Shown: in pieces, positions 17,295 to 25,360 of the stretch
Numbering within the stretch: the first letter of the stretch is position 1
Layout: each line of letters begins with the position of its first letter
From: Ruminococcus bicirculans (ex Wegman et al. 2014)
Lineage (GTDB): Bacteria > Bacillota > Clostridia > Oscillospirales > Ruminococcaceae
Assembly: GCF_000723465.1 (NCBI RefSeq)
Contig: NZ_HF545616.1
Coordinates: 930,001 to 994,000, forward strand
DNA: 64,000 bases
Direction of reading: 5' to 3'
Position numbers and translations under genes: made by a program
Notes under the pieces: generated by a model
What the model was told of the DNA's origin: nothing
What the model saw: the letters and a program-made list of their open reading frames with translations, nothing else
Database searches by the model: none

Positions 17295-19907
17295 ATGGTG
17301 AAGATCATGGATATGGAAAATAAATTGTGGCAAAGCTATTTTGGTGCTGTCTGGGGAAAGGTTTGTTCAATATGGCACAATATCGGCGGGTTTGTTATGG
17401 ACGAGAAAAGCGGAGAGTTTTATGCCGATGAAAACTGTCGTGCTCTTATGGGACTTAGAGAGAACACAGATTATGACAAGTTCAGAGATATAGTTGCATT
17501 GAACGGCGGAGGACGAGATCTTGGTCTGCCGTTGTGTATAGAACTTCTTGACACTCCAAGTGGCATTGCCGCCGGAATAGTGTATCTGTCGAAAGAATAT
17601 ATGTCAAAAAGTGTTTTTGAAGGGCTCGACATTATACCACAATCAGAGCTTGTAAGACTTCTTGATGGAATGACACGCTCATCATTGCTTGCTCTTGTAA
17701 GATTTGATGGAGCAGGGAAGCTTTTGGATTCAGACTACTGCATAGGGGAGGCACTTAAGGCGGCTGTTGCGGTTTTGCCTGAAAATACTGTGACGGCATT
17801 CAATTCAGACGGTCAGTTTTGGATATATGTTCCACGCTTTGGAGGTAAGCCTGAGGAGTTTGCTGACAATATACGTAAAGCGGTGAAGGAGTGTTGCCTG
17901 CCAGATGAATTTGGAGTGAGATCATCTTCGAATCATTCGCTGTCTGTGACGGCAGGCATAAGCAGCGGCTTTGAAGTGCCAGCAAGACTCATGCACGCAG
18001 CAGGCTTTGCACTCTATGAAGCTAAGGCAAAGGGTGCAGGCAGTATTTGTTGCTTTGATCCTGAAAAATATGCAAAGCAGAAGAGTGATATTGAGAGTAT
18101 CAGGGCTTTTTCAGAGCTTCTTGATAAAAATCTGTTTACATATCATTTTCAGCCTATCGTTAGTTCTTCAACAGGCGAGATAGTCGCTTATGAAGCGCTT
18201 ATGAGAACAAAGGGAAATATAGCACTCAATCCGCTTCAGATACTCAACTGTGCTAAAAATTTCGGCAGACTTTACGATATAGAGAAGGCTACACTGAAAA
18301 ATACTCTTAAATATCTCAGCAAGCATCAGCTCGATTTTGAAAACCGCAGGCTGTATATAAATTCAATATCATCTCATGCTCTTGACGATAAGGATTTTTA
18401 TGCGATCGTCAATGATTATGGCGAACTTCTTGAAAAGGTCGTTATCGAAATGACAGAGCAGACAGAGATAAGCGAGGACGACCTCGATAGAATAAGGGTG
18501 CGTCTTGAAAAGAACAATATGAGCCTTGCTATTGACGATTACGGCACAGGCTATTCAAATACATCGAATCTTCTGCGATATGATCCTGAGGTGGTAAAGA
18601 TAGACCGTTCTCTCATTTCTGGCATTGACCAGAATCCTAAGGCTCAGAAGATAGTTTCAAAAATGGTGGAATATTTCCATTCAAGCGGATATACCGCGCT
18701 TGCAGAGGGCGTTGAAACAAGCGAAGAACTTAAAACCATGATATATTTCGGCGTCGATCTTATTCAGGGTTATTATGTTTCTAAGCCGAAGCCTGTGCTT
18801 ATCCACGATATCTCGGAAAATATCCGTGAGGAGATAGTGGCTTACAGTATCGAGGCTGGAGATAAAGATAAAAAGGTTTTCCACGCTGAGGATAATGACG
18901 TTATCGACCTTGCTGAGATGTATAAAAAAAGATATTCTGACATTTTTCTCGGCACAGGTACATTTACTTTTTCAGGAAAGGCTGAGGACGATCGTGCAGT
19001 GCCTCTGTCTGTGACAGTTGGTAGTGGCGTTGATTGCGTCATTCACTTGAAAAACGCATGGCTCACTACATATGGTGAATTACCGAACATAAAGCTTGGC
19101 ACTGGCTCTAGAGTAAGGATAGTGTGCAGCGGTGAAGATCATATAGACGGCAGAGGCATTTATGTCCCTGAGGGATCATCGTTAGAGCTTGTAGGCTCAG
19201 GTGAGCTTTATGTCAGATCAGAGTCGAAGGATTGCTATGCAATAGGCACTGACAGCAGGCAGCCTTGCGGTAGGATAACTGTCGCAATGACAGGTATTCT
19301 TGATATAACTGCAAATGGCGACAAGTGCGTTGGAATAGGCGGAGGAGGCTGCAAAGATGGTATTGTCATTGCAGGCGGTGATATAGCTGTAAATTGCAGT
19401 GGCGATAGGTGCGTTGGTATTGGAAGCATCGACGGCGACGCAGATGTGACTATATCAAACTGTGGCTGCAGGCTAAAGCTTGCGGCAGGAATGTCAGTGG
19501 GCATTGGTGCCGTAAGGGGCAGTGCTGATATAAGCATTTCAGATTATAACATGAGTTGTGAGCTTTCGGGAAATAACCTGACTGCAGTGGGAGTTATGAG
19601 TAACGGAACCGGAAGGATATGTATTCTTGATGGCAGACTCAACATTTCCATGAAGGGAAGAACTCTCAACTGTGTGGGAACAAGGGACGGCGAGCTGGAT
19701 TGTGAGCTTAAAAATACTGTCTTTAAGCTTTATTGCGAGGGTGGTTCTGTTTCAGGTGTTGGAGATAAAACAGGTAAAGGTGACGTGACAGCACAAAGCT
19801 GTCAGTTTGACGTAATGTTCCTTACAGGCGATGGCTGGTGGCTTGGAAGTCCGAATGGTACGCTTTCAGTAGTCGACTGTAAGAAAGATATCAAGATAAA
19901 CAAATAA
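17295..19907 (+). CDS. EAL phosphodiesterase fused to a beta-helix-like repeat domain
   Basis: This 870-aa protein has no signal peptide or membrane helix. Residues about 110-270 are a relic GGDEF fold: the catalytic loop reads 'FNSDGQFWIYVP', yet the fold-ending 'FALYEAKAKGAGSICCFD' persists. An EAL domain (about 285-530) keeps EAL at 299, 'LYINSISS', 'VVIEMTEQTE', 'AIDDYGTGYSN', 'VVKIDRSLI', 'AEGVET' and 'LIQGYYVSKPK', so it should hydrolyse c-di-GMP. From about 545 to the end come short Gly/Cys-rich repeats such as 'KCVGIGGGGCKDGIVIAGGD' and 'RCVGIGSIDGDADVTISN', which look like a right-handed beta-helix. The start is uncertain: ATGs at 17295, 17307 and 17313 are all in frame and none has a strong ribosome binding site. 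Confidence 0.85.
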   Translation: MVKIMDMENKLWQSYFGAVWGKVCSIWHNIGGFVMDEKSGEFYADENCRALMGLRENTDYDKFRDIVALNGGGRDLGLPLCIELLDTPSGIAAGIVYLSKEYMSKSVFEGLDIIPQSELVRLLDGMTRSSLLALVRFDGAGKLLDSDYCIGEALKAAVAVLPENTVTAFNSDGQFWIYVPRFGGKPEEFADNIRKAVKECCLPDEFGVRSSSNHSLSVTAGISSGFEVPARLMHAAGFALYEAKAKGAGSICCFDPEKYAKQKSDIESIRAFSELLDKNLFTYHFQPIVSSSTGEIVAYEALMRTKGNIALNPLQILNCAKNFGRLYDIEKATLKNTLKYLSKHQLDFENRRLYINSISSHALDDKDFYAIVNDYGELLEKVVIEMTEQTEISEDDLDRIRVRLEKNNMSLAIDDYGTGYSNTSNLLRYDPEVVKIDRSLISGIDQNPKAQKIVSKMVEYFHSSGYTALAEGVETSEELKTMIYFGVDLIQGYYVSKPKPVLIHDISENIREEIVAYSIEAGDKDKKVFHAEDNDVIDLAEMYKKRYSDIFLGTGTFTFSGKAEDDRAVPLSVTVGSGVDCVIHLKNAWLTTYGELPNIKLGTGSRVRIVCSGEDHIDGRGIYVPEGSSLELVGSGELYVRSESKDCYAIGTDSRQPCGRITVAMTGILDITANGDKCVGIGGGGCKDGIVIAGGDIAVNCSGDRCVGIGSIDGDADVTISNCGCRLKLAAGMSVGIGAVRGSADISISDYNMSCELSGNNLTAVGVMSNGTGRICILDGRLNISMKGRTLNCVGTRDGELDCELKNTVFKLYCEGGSVSGVGDKTGKGDVTAQSCQFDVMFLTGDGWWLGSPNGTLSVVDCKKDIKINK

Positions 19908-19990
19908 GGCAAAGCCCATAGGCGTGCCTTGTGTGACGCTGCTTTAGATCGTCTGAAGCAGCACGGCTGATTTGTACGGAGGATCATGAG

Positions 19991-22327
19991 ATGATGAATG
20001 ATACTGCTAAACGCAGACGTATAAAAATAGGACTTTTGGTGAGCCACCTTGAAGATGATTTTGACGATGCGGTTGCAGAGGGCGCAATGATAGGCGCAGA
20101 GCAGTGCGACGCCGACCTCGTTATTTTTCCAGGCAGATATATAGATGGGGTCTATGCCGATAAGCTGAGAACGGTGTATGAGTATCAGTATAATACTTTG
20201 TTCGATATGGCGGCGGCAAATAAGTTCGACGTTCTGCTTGTGCTTATCGGCACACTTGGAACATATCTTGACAACGAGCATAAGGTTCAGTTTCTGAAAA
20301 AATTTGCTGGAACGCCTGTTATAACTATAACGGCACATATTGATGGTTATCCTTGTATCATGCTCGACAACAGAACGGGAATGAAGGAGGCTATAGAACA
20401 TCTTATAAAGGTGCATGGCTGTAAAAAGATAGGTATGGTAAGCGGACCTAAAACAAGTGATGATGCCCTTGAAAGACTTGACGTTTACAAGGAAACTCTT
20501 GAGGAAAATGGTATCATCTATGATGAAAAGCGTGTTGCATATGGTAATTTTTCGAAATTCTGTGTTGACGAAGTCGGAACGCTAATTGACGATAATCCAG
20601 AACTTGATGCTATCGTTTTTGCAAACGACCAGATGGCAATTGCAGGCTATAAGGCTATGGAAGAGCGTGGGATACGTCCTGGTAAGGATATCCTTGTGAC
20701 AGGCTTTGATGACGATCCAGTGGCTGAGGAGCTTAATCCGCATTTGACGACTGTCAAGGCTGACCCTTCTGAACTTGGCTATCATGCCGTTCAGGAGGCT
20801 GTGAACTATGTTATAAATAAGGCTATAAACAACGATAAGATCTCTTCAGAAATGGTAAGAAGAAATTCCTGCGGCTGTCAGGGCAACTCAAAATTAAAGA
20901 CCATATCTTTTGGTCGCATATCAGATGATCCGGAAGCGTTTGCAAGAAGAATGAGCCAGTTTTTGTTCAATAAATACAGTGCAAGTGAAACAACTGCGAA
21001 AATGCGAGAAGTTTACGTCAAGATAATATATGCACTTGATGATTATGCCCGTGAGGAAAATCTTGATAATGAGGTCAAAAAAGATAAGGTATTAGAAATG
21101 ATCTCAACTCTTGCCAGTGAAGAATTTTTTAGGTTTGTGAGCGTTGATGAGCTTTATGCTTCTGTTGAGTATATTCAGCAAAAGCTTATCTCTCGTTTTG
21201 ATAACATGGAGAAGCATTTGAAGTTAAATCAGACTTTTATTCAGATATACAAGATACTGGCAGAACGCAATGCGAATTATTGTAAGGAAAAGCTTGAGGA
21301 TAATGAGTTTCTTGCATGGCAGGCAAACTCTATCACAAGGGATATGCTTGTATTTGAAGCTTATGATGACAGAGCATATGAGACCGTTGTGGATAAGCTT
21401 ATGAGGCTTCATATGGAATCAAGCTTTCTGTTCAGCTTCGAGCCTGCCATTATTCACTTCGGTACAGATAAGTGGCAACCGCCGGAATATATGTATCTCA
21501 AAGCCTATCACAATGGTTCTGACGCTATCCAGCTCCCACATGAAGAGCAGGCTGTAAAGTATACAGAGCTGTTGTCGAATAAGTATCTGCCAACAGACAG
21601 ACGTTATACATTAGTGGTATCACCATTGTTCTCTAACGAGGAGCATTACGGAATACTGATGTGTGAGATAAAGCATGAGTATTTTAATTATTTGCAGTCT
21701 GTGACAGTTCAACTTTGTGCGGCACTTAAAATAATAACCTTGATGAAGCAGCAGGCTGTTACCCAGAAGCAGCTTAAAAAGAGCCTTATCGAGATCAAGG
21801 AAAACAATGAGCTTCTTCGAGATCTTTCAAGGCAGGACGCTTTGACGGGTTGCTACAACCGAAGGGGATTTTTTGAGGAGCTTCGTAAAAGACTCAGCAA
21901 TGACAAAAACGAGGGTGAAAAGGCTATCATGGTCTTTGCCGACCTTGACTGTCTGAAAACCATAAATGATAAATTTGGTCACGAGGAGGGCGACTTTGCT
22001 ATACTATCTGCGGCAAAGATACTTAAACACTCTTTTGGCAACAGTGAGATAGTGGGTCGTATAGGTGGCGATGAGTTCGTTGTATGCGCTTTTCTTGATA
22101 ACGCAATAGATATCCCGTCAATGAGAAACCATATAGAAGCGGTCACAAGAGAATACAATATTAAATATGCCGCCGATAAGCCATATATAATCCATACGAG
22201 CGTAGGCGTTTATCCGTTCGTATGCAGTGCCACGCTTGAGATAGGAGAGCTTCTCAGCCATGCTGATATCCTGCTTTATGAGGAGAAAAAGCACAAGAGA
22301 AGTATTCTTAAAAGCGATTATGAATAA
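19991..22327 (+). CDS. LacI-like ligand-binding domain fused to diguanylate cyclase (GGDEF)
   Basis: This is a 778-aa protein. Residues about 10-300 are a periplasmic-binding/LacI effector fold ('KIGLLVSHLEDDFDDAVAEG', 'AIEHLIKVHGCKKIGMVSG', 'AIVFANDQMAIAGYKAME', 'ILVTGFDDDPVAEELNPHLT') without a signal peptide or DNA-binding domain, so it should sense a cytoplasmic ligand. A conserved 'RRNSCGCQ' ends it. A helical middle region leads to a GGDEF domain with an intact GGDEF at about 692-696 and 'DALTGCYNRRGF'. No RxxD inhibitory site precedes it. It probably makes c-di-GMP in answer to a small molecule. ATG 19991 follows GGAGGATCATGAG. It lies 83 bases after the EAL/beta-helix gene, so the two may be co-transcribed. 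Confidence 0.88.
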   Translation: MMNDTAKRRRIKIGLLVSHLEDDFDDAVAEGAMIGAEQCDADLVIFPGRYIDGVYADKLRTVYEYQYNTLFDMAAANKFDVLLVLIGTLGTYLDNEHKVQFLKKFAGTPVITITAHIDGYPCIMLDNRTGMKEAIEHLIKVHGCKKIGMVSGPKTSDDALERLDVYKETLEENGIIYDEKRVAYGNFSKFCVDEVGTLIDDNPELDAIVFANDQMAIAGYKAMEERGIRPGKDILVTGFDDDPVAEELNPHLTTVKADPSELGYHAVQEAVNYVINKAINNDKISSEMVRRNSCGCQGNSKLKTISFGRISDDPEAFARRMSQFLFNKYSASETTAKMREVYVKIIYALDDYAREENLDNEVKKDKVLEMISTLASEEFFRFVSVDELYASVEYIQQKLISRFDNMEKHLKLNQTFIQIYKILAERNANYCKEKLEDNEFLAWQANSITRDMLVFEAYDDRAYETVVDKLMRLHMESSFLFSFEPAIIHFGTDKWQPPEYMYLKAYHNGSDAIQLPHEEQAVKYTELLSNKYLPTDRRYTLVVSPLFSNEEHYGILMCEIKHEYFNYLQSVTVQLCAALKIITLMKQQAVTQKQLKKSLIEIKENNELLRDLSRQDALTGCYNRRGFFEELRKRLSNDKNEGEKAIMVFADLDCLKTINDKFGHEEGDFAILSAAKILKHSFGNSEIVGRIGGDEFVVCAFLDNAIDIPSMRNHIEAVTREYNIKYAADKPYIIHTSVGVYPFVCSATLEIGELLSHADILLYEEKKHKRSILKSDYE

Positions 22328-22332
22328 CATTT

Positions 22333-22365
22333 GCAGGCTGTCTGAAAAAGGCAGCCTGCTTTTTG
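22333..22365 (+). terminator. Terminator after the GGDEF gene
   Basis: The 8-bp stem GCAGGCTG/CAGCCTGC (22333-22340 with 22352-22359) is followed by TTTTTGTTTTT. Confidence 0.82.
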
Positions 22366-22374
22366 TTTTTATGC

Positions 22375-22403
22375 TTGACAAAATATCATGGCTGTGATAT
22401 AAT
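22375..22403 (+). promoter_or_regulatory. Sigma-A promoter of the hflX leader transcript
   Basis: A perfect TTGACA-N17-TATAAT with TGNTATAAT character. The start of transcription near 22410 leaves a leader of about 200 bases before hflX. Confidence 0.88.
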
Positions 22404-22436
22404 AAAACATATTTTACGAAAGGAGCGTCGGATGAC

Positions 22437-22472
22437 ATGAGAATTACAAGAATATGGGTGAGAAACTATTAA
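22437..22472 (+). CDS. Putative 11-residue leader peptide of hflX
   Basis: ATG 22437 opens MRITRIWVRNY followed by TAA. It is preceded by AAAGGAG (22419-22425). A second ATG at 22432, closer to that ribosome binding site, gives only Met-Thr-stop, and its TGA overlaps this ATG. The peptide has three arginines and a Trp, and a terminator-like hairpin lies between it and hflX. This layout suggests ribosome-controlled attenuation. Translation is not proven. Confidence 0.5.
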   Translation: MRITRIWVRNY

Positions 22473-22535
22473 ACCGAATATCAGGCAAGTGCATTGGCAC
22501 AAGCCGCTCCGACTCTTCCGTATAACGTTTTGGTT

Positions 22536-22559
22536 ACACGCCTGAGGGTGTGTTTTTTT
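22536..22559 (+). terminator. Terminator-like attenuator hairpin upstream of hflX
   Basis: The stem ACAC(G)CC/GGGTGT (22536-22542 with 22546-22551, one bulge) is followed by seven T residues, 54 bases before the hflX start. It sits inside a larger possible helix of nine perfect pairs, 22501-22509 with 22578-22586. Confidence 0.6.
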
Positions 22560-22612
22560 ATGCCTGAAAAAGCCGAAGAGCGGCTTGATAACAGACATTA
22601 GGAGTGATTAAT

Positions 22613-23875
22613 ATGGCAGAAATGTTTGACAACACAATAAAAAAAGACCGTGTGCTGTTGGCGGCAGTGGACACAGGTTCGTATGACGTGGAGCTTTCCC
22701 TTGACGAGCTTGAAGAGCTGACAGAAACAGCAGGCGGTGAGGTGATAGCGAGAGTAACACAGAAAAGGCCGTCCTTTGACAGCGGTACCTGCATAGGCTC
22801 AGGCAGGCTTGAAGAAATGGCTGAGATATGCAGAAATGAAAATATTGACAGGATAGTTTTTGACTGCGAGCTTACAGCTACGCAGATAAGAAATATCGAG
22901 GACGTGTGCGGCGTTTTCACTATCGACAGAACTATGCTCATACTGGATATCTTTGCTCAGCGTGCGACTACTCGTGAGGGCAGATTGCAGGTAGAGATAG
23001 CACAGAATAAATACAGACTTCCAAGGCTTGCAGGCATGGGAACTAATATGTCACGTCTTGGCGGTGGTATCGGCACAAGAGGTCCTGGTGAGTCGAAGCT
23101 CGAAACTGACAAGCGACACATCAGAACACGTATTGCGGCACTTTCAGACGAGCTTAAGGAGATAGAGAAGCGTCGTGGGCTTATGAGAAAACGTCGCAAG
23201 AAAGACGGTGTTCTCACAGCGGCGATAGTGGGCTATACAAACGTGGGCAAATCCACACTGCTTAATTATCTTACAGAAGCGGGCGTGCTTGCAGAGAACA
23301 AGCTTTTTGCGACTTTGGAAACAACATCAAGGGCTATAGAGCTTCCTGACGGCAGGTCGGTGACGCTTATTGACACGGTAGGACTTATCAGACGTCTGCC
23401 GCATCAGCTTGTGGAAGCTTTCAAATCCACTCTTGAAGAGGCGGCAAGTGCGGACGTTATAATCCATATGTGCGACGCCTCGGCTGATGACTGCGAGGAG
23501 CAGGCAAAAGTTACCCTTGAACTGCTCAAAGAACTTGGCTGTGAGGGAATACCTGTGGTTACGGTGTTCAACAAGTGCGACAAAGTGCCTTATATAAACG
23601 AGCTTGACACATCAGGTGAAGCGGTGAAGATATCCGCCAAAAACGGCACAGGCATTGACAGCCTGCTAGCGGCTATACAAAGGGCGTTACCCGAAAACAG
23701 CGTAAGATGCAGGCTTCTTTTGCCTTTTGACAAGGCGGGTCTTGTGAACACCATAAGGCAGGAGGGCAGGATATTCAGCGAGGATTATACCGCTGAGGGT
23801 ATCGTTCTTGACGCTCTTGTGGATATCAAGGTCTATCATCTTGTGGAAAGCTATAAGGTAAAAAGTGAAGAATAA
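22613..23875 (+). CDS. hflX: Ribosome-associated GTPase HflX
   Basis: HflX binds the large ribosomal subunit and splits stalled or hibernating 70S ribosomes; some relatives give macrolide/lincosamide resistance. The 420 residues comprise the N-terminal HflX domain, a Gly-rich linker ('GGGIGTRGPGESKLETD') with a helical hairpin, the G domain with G1 'GYTNVGKST' (near 205), G3 'DTVGLI' and G4 'NKCD', and a short C-terminal domain. I take ATG 22613 because AGGAG lies eight bases before it; the GTG at 22604 overlaps that site. The leader upstream looks like an attenuator. Confidence 0.93.
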   Translation: MAEMFDNTIKKDRVLLAAVDTGSYDVELSLDELEELTETAGGEVIARVTQKRPSFDSGTCIGSGRLEEMAEICRNENIDRIVFDCELTATQIRNIEDVCGVFTIDRTMLILDIFAQRATTREGRLQVEIAQNKYRLPRLAGMGTNMSRLGGGIGTRGPGESKLETDKRHIRTRIAALSDELKEIEKRRGLMRKRRKKDGVLTAAIVGYTNVGKSTLLNYLTEAGVLAENKLFATLETTSRAIELPDGRSVTLIDTVGLIRRLPHQLVEAFKSTLEEAASADVIIHMCDASADDCEEQAKVTLELLKELGCEGIPVVTVFNKCDKVPYINELDTSGEAVKISAKNGTGIDSLLAAIQRALPENSVRCRLLLPFDKAGLVNTIRQEGRIFSEDYTAEGIVLDALVDIKVYHLVESYKVKSEE

Positions 23876-23920
23876 AGTGTTTTGCAAACGTTAAAAAAAT
23901 GTAAACTCTCGGTATGGCTA

Positions 23921-23949
23921 TTGACAAGCCCTGCCTGTGAGAGTATAAT
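23921..23949 (+). promoter_or_regulatory. Sigma-A promoter of the aro leader
   Basis: A perfect TTGACA-N17-TATAAT, 46 bases before the ATG of the aromatic-rich leader ORF. Confidence 0.88.
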
Positions 23950-23995
23950 AATCGTGGTTAGCAATAACAAATAAATCGAAAGGAAAAAACAGAAT

Positions 23996-24106
23996 ATGTC
24001 TACTGTTATCATGTCTGCAGTCTTTACATACTTCTTTATGAGCTTGAGCTACTTTTATGGCTTCGAGTTTTTTTGGCGTGTGAAGAAAGCGACGAGATCA
24101 GAATAG
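23996..24106 (+). CDS. Putative aromatic-rich leader peptide of the aro genes
   Basis: This is a 36-residue ORF from ATG 23996 to TAG 24104-24106, preceded by GAAAGGAAAAAACAGAAT. Of 36 residues, seven are Phe, three Tyr and one Trp, densest in 'TYFFMSLSYFYGFEFFW'. It lies between a consensus promoter and an intrinsic-terminator-like hairpin, and the next gene is DAHP synthase, the first step of aromatic amino acid synthesis. This matches the logic of leader peptides such as PheL. It could instead be a small membrane protein, because the same residues make it hydrophobic. No family is recognised. Confidence 0.65.
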   Translation: MSTVIMSAVFTYFFMSLSYFYGFEFFWRVKKATRSE

Positions 24107-24148
24107 GCGTATAGAGAAGTTTCTGTTTTTATATATGCGTTTATTATA

Positions 24149-24188
24149 AGCCGTGGCTTTCTTGTAAAAGAATGTCACGGCTGTTTTT
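24149..24188 (+). terminator. Attenuator-like terminator between leader ORF and aroF
   Basis: The outer stem is AGCCGTG/CACGGCT (24149-24155 with 24176-24182). The inner stem is TTCTT/AAGAA with loop GTAA. GTTTTTAT follows. The loop-side GCTTTCTT (24156-24163) is perfectly complementary to AAGAAAGC (24083-24090) inside the leader ORF, a possible antiterminator pairing. Confidence 0.7.
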
Positions 24189-24225
24189 ATTGCCTATACA
24201 AATTTGATTTTCGGAGGAAAGTAAC

Positions 24226-25248
24226 ATGATCATCGTATTGAAAAACAATTCACAGGAAAAACAGGTAGAAGAGCTTTTGAACTGGCTCGACCAGTTCCAT
24301 GTATCGACGAATCTGGTAGAGGGCGTTCATTCAAATGTTATCGGTCTTATTGGCGACACAACTCAGATCGATATAGAAGCAGTTCAGGCTAAGGAATGTG
24401 TTGAAAATGTACAGCGTGTTCAGGAGCCTTACAAGAATGCTAACAGAAAGTTCCACCCTGATAATACTGTTATCGACGTTGCAGGCAGAAAGATAGGCGG
24501 CGGAAAGCTTCAGGTCATTGCAGGTCCTTGCTCTGTTGAAACTGAGGAGCAGATAATCACAACTGCTATCGCTGTAAAGGAAGCAGGTGCAACAATGCTC
24601 AGAGGTGGCGCATTCAAGCCAAGAACTTCACCATATTCATTCCAGGGTCTTGGCAAGGAGGGCATCGACCTTCTCATTCAGGCTAGAAAGATAACAGGTC
24701 TGCCTATCGTTACTGAGATCATGGATCTTTCTGATCTTGACTGCTTTGCTGACGTTGACGTTGTTCAGGTAGGAGCAAGAAATATGCAGAATTTCACGCT
24801 TCTCAAGGCTCTCGGCAGAAGCGACAAGCCTGTTCTTCTCAAGAGAGGACTTTCATCAACACTTCAGGAGCTTCTCATGTCCGCTGAGTACATAATGTCT
24901 GAGGGCAATCAGAACGTTATCCTCTGTGAGAGAGGTATCCGCACATTCGAGCCTGCCACAAGAAATACTCTCGATCTTTCAGCCGTTCCTCTGCTCCAGC
25001 AGAAAACACACCTTCCTATCACTATCGACCCTAGCCACGCTACAGGTATCGCTTCACTTGTTGAGCCAATGGCACTTTGTGCTGTAACAGCAGGCTGTGA
25101 CGCACTTGAGATAGAGGTACACAACGACCCTAAGAACGCATGGAGCGATGGTGCGCAGTCACTTACTCCTGCACAGTTCGCTGAAACAATGAAGAAAGTT
25201 AAGGCACTTTCCGAGTTCATGGGCAAGCCTCTTGATGTAAACGAATAA
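24226..25248 (+). CDS. aroF: 3-deoxy-7-phosphoheptulonate synthase (type I-beta, FL domain)
   Basis: This 340-aa cytoplasmic enzyme joins phosphoenolpyruvate and erythrose-4-phosphate, the first step of the shikimate pathway. The first ~70 residues are a ferredoxin-like regulatory domain, as in Thermotoga-type DAHP synthases, where Phe and Tyr bind. The barrel follows, with 'VIAGPCSVETEEQI', 'LRGGAFKPRTSPYSFQGLG', 'VGARNMQNF', 'LLKRG', 'CERGIRTFE' and 'DPSHATG'. ATG 24226 follows TCGGAGGAAAGTAAC. It lies behind the aromatic-rich leader and hairpin, and its own terminator separates it from the rest of the aro genes. Confidence 0.95.
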   Translation: MIIVLKNNSQEKQVEELLNWLDQFHVSTNLVEGVHSNVIGLIGDTTQIDIEAVQAKECVENVQRVQEPYKNANRKFHPDNTVIDVAGRKIGGGKLQVIAGPCSVETEEQIITTAIAVKEAGATMLRGGAFKPRTSPYSFQGLGKEGIDLLIQARKITGLPIVTEIMDLSDLDCFADVDVVQVGARNMQNFTLLKALGRSDKPVLLKRGLSSTLQELLMSAEYIMSEGNQNVILCERGIRTFEPATRNTLDLSAVPLLQQKTHLPITIDPSHATGIASLVEPMALCAVTAGCDALEIEVHNDPKNAWSDGAQSLTPAQFAETMKKVKALSEFMGKPLDVNE

Positions 25249-25259
25249 ACAAGACATTG

Positions 25260-25288
25260 AAAAAGAGGTGTTTTCGCACCTCTTTTTC
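25260..25288 (+). terminator. Terminator after aroF
   Basis: An 11-bp perfect stem AAAAAGAGGTG/CACCTCTTTTT (25260-25270 with 25277-25287) lies just after the stop codon. Confidence 0.88.
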
Positions 25289-25317
25289 TTTACAAATATT
25301 CAGTTATGTGGTATAAT
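25289..25317 (+). promoter_or_regulatory. Sigma-A promoter of the LURP-aroB-aroA-aroC operon
   Basis: TTTACA-N17-TATAAT, placed directly behind the aroF terminator and 44 bases before the next gene. Confidence 0.75.
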
Positions 25318-25360
25318 GTTTTAGAACTGTAAATGGATAAAGTACAAAGGAGGAAGAGCG

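Noticed and set aside
23950-24225. T-box in front of aroF
   Set aside because: No specifier-loop or T-box antiterminator consensus is present; a leader peptide explains the sequence better.
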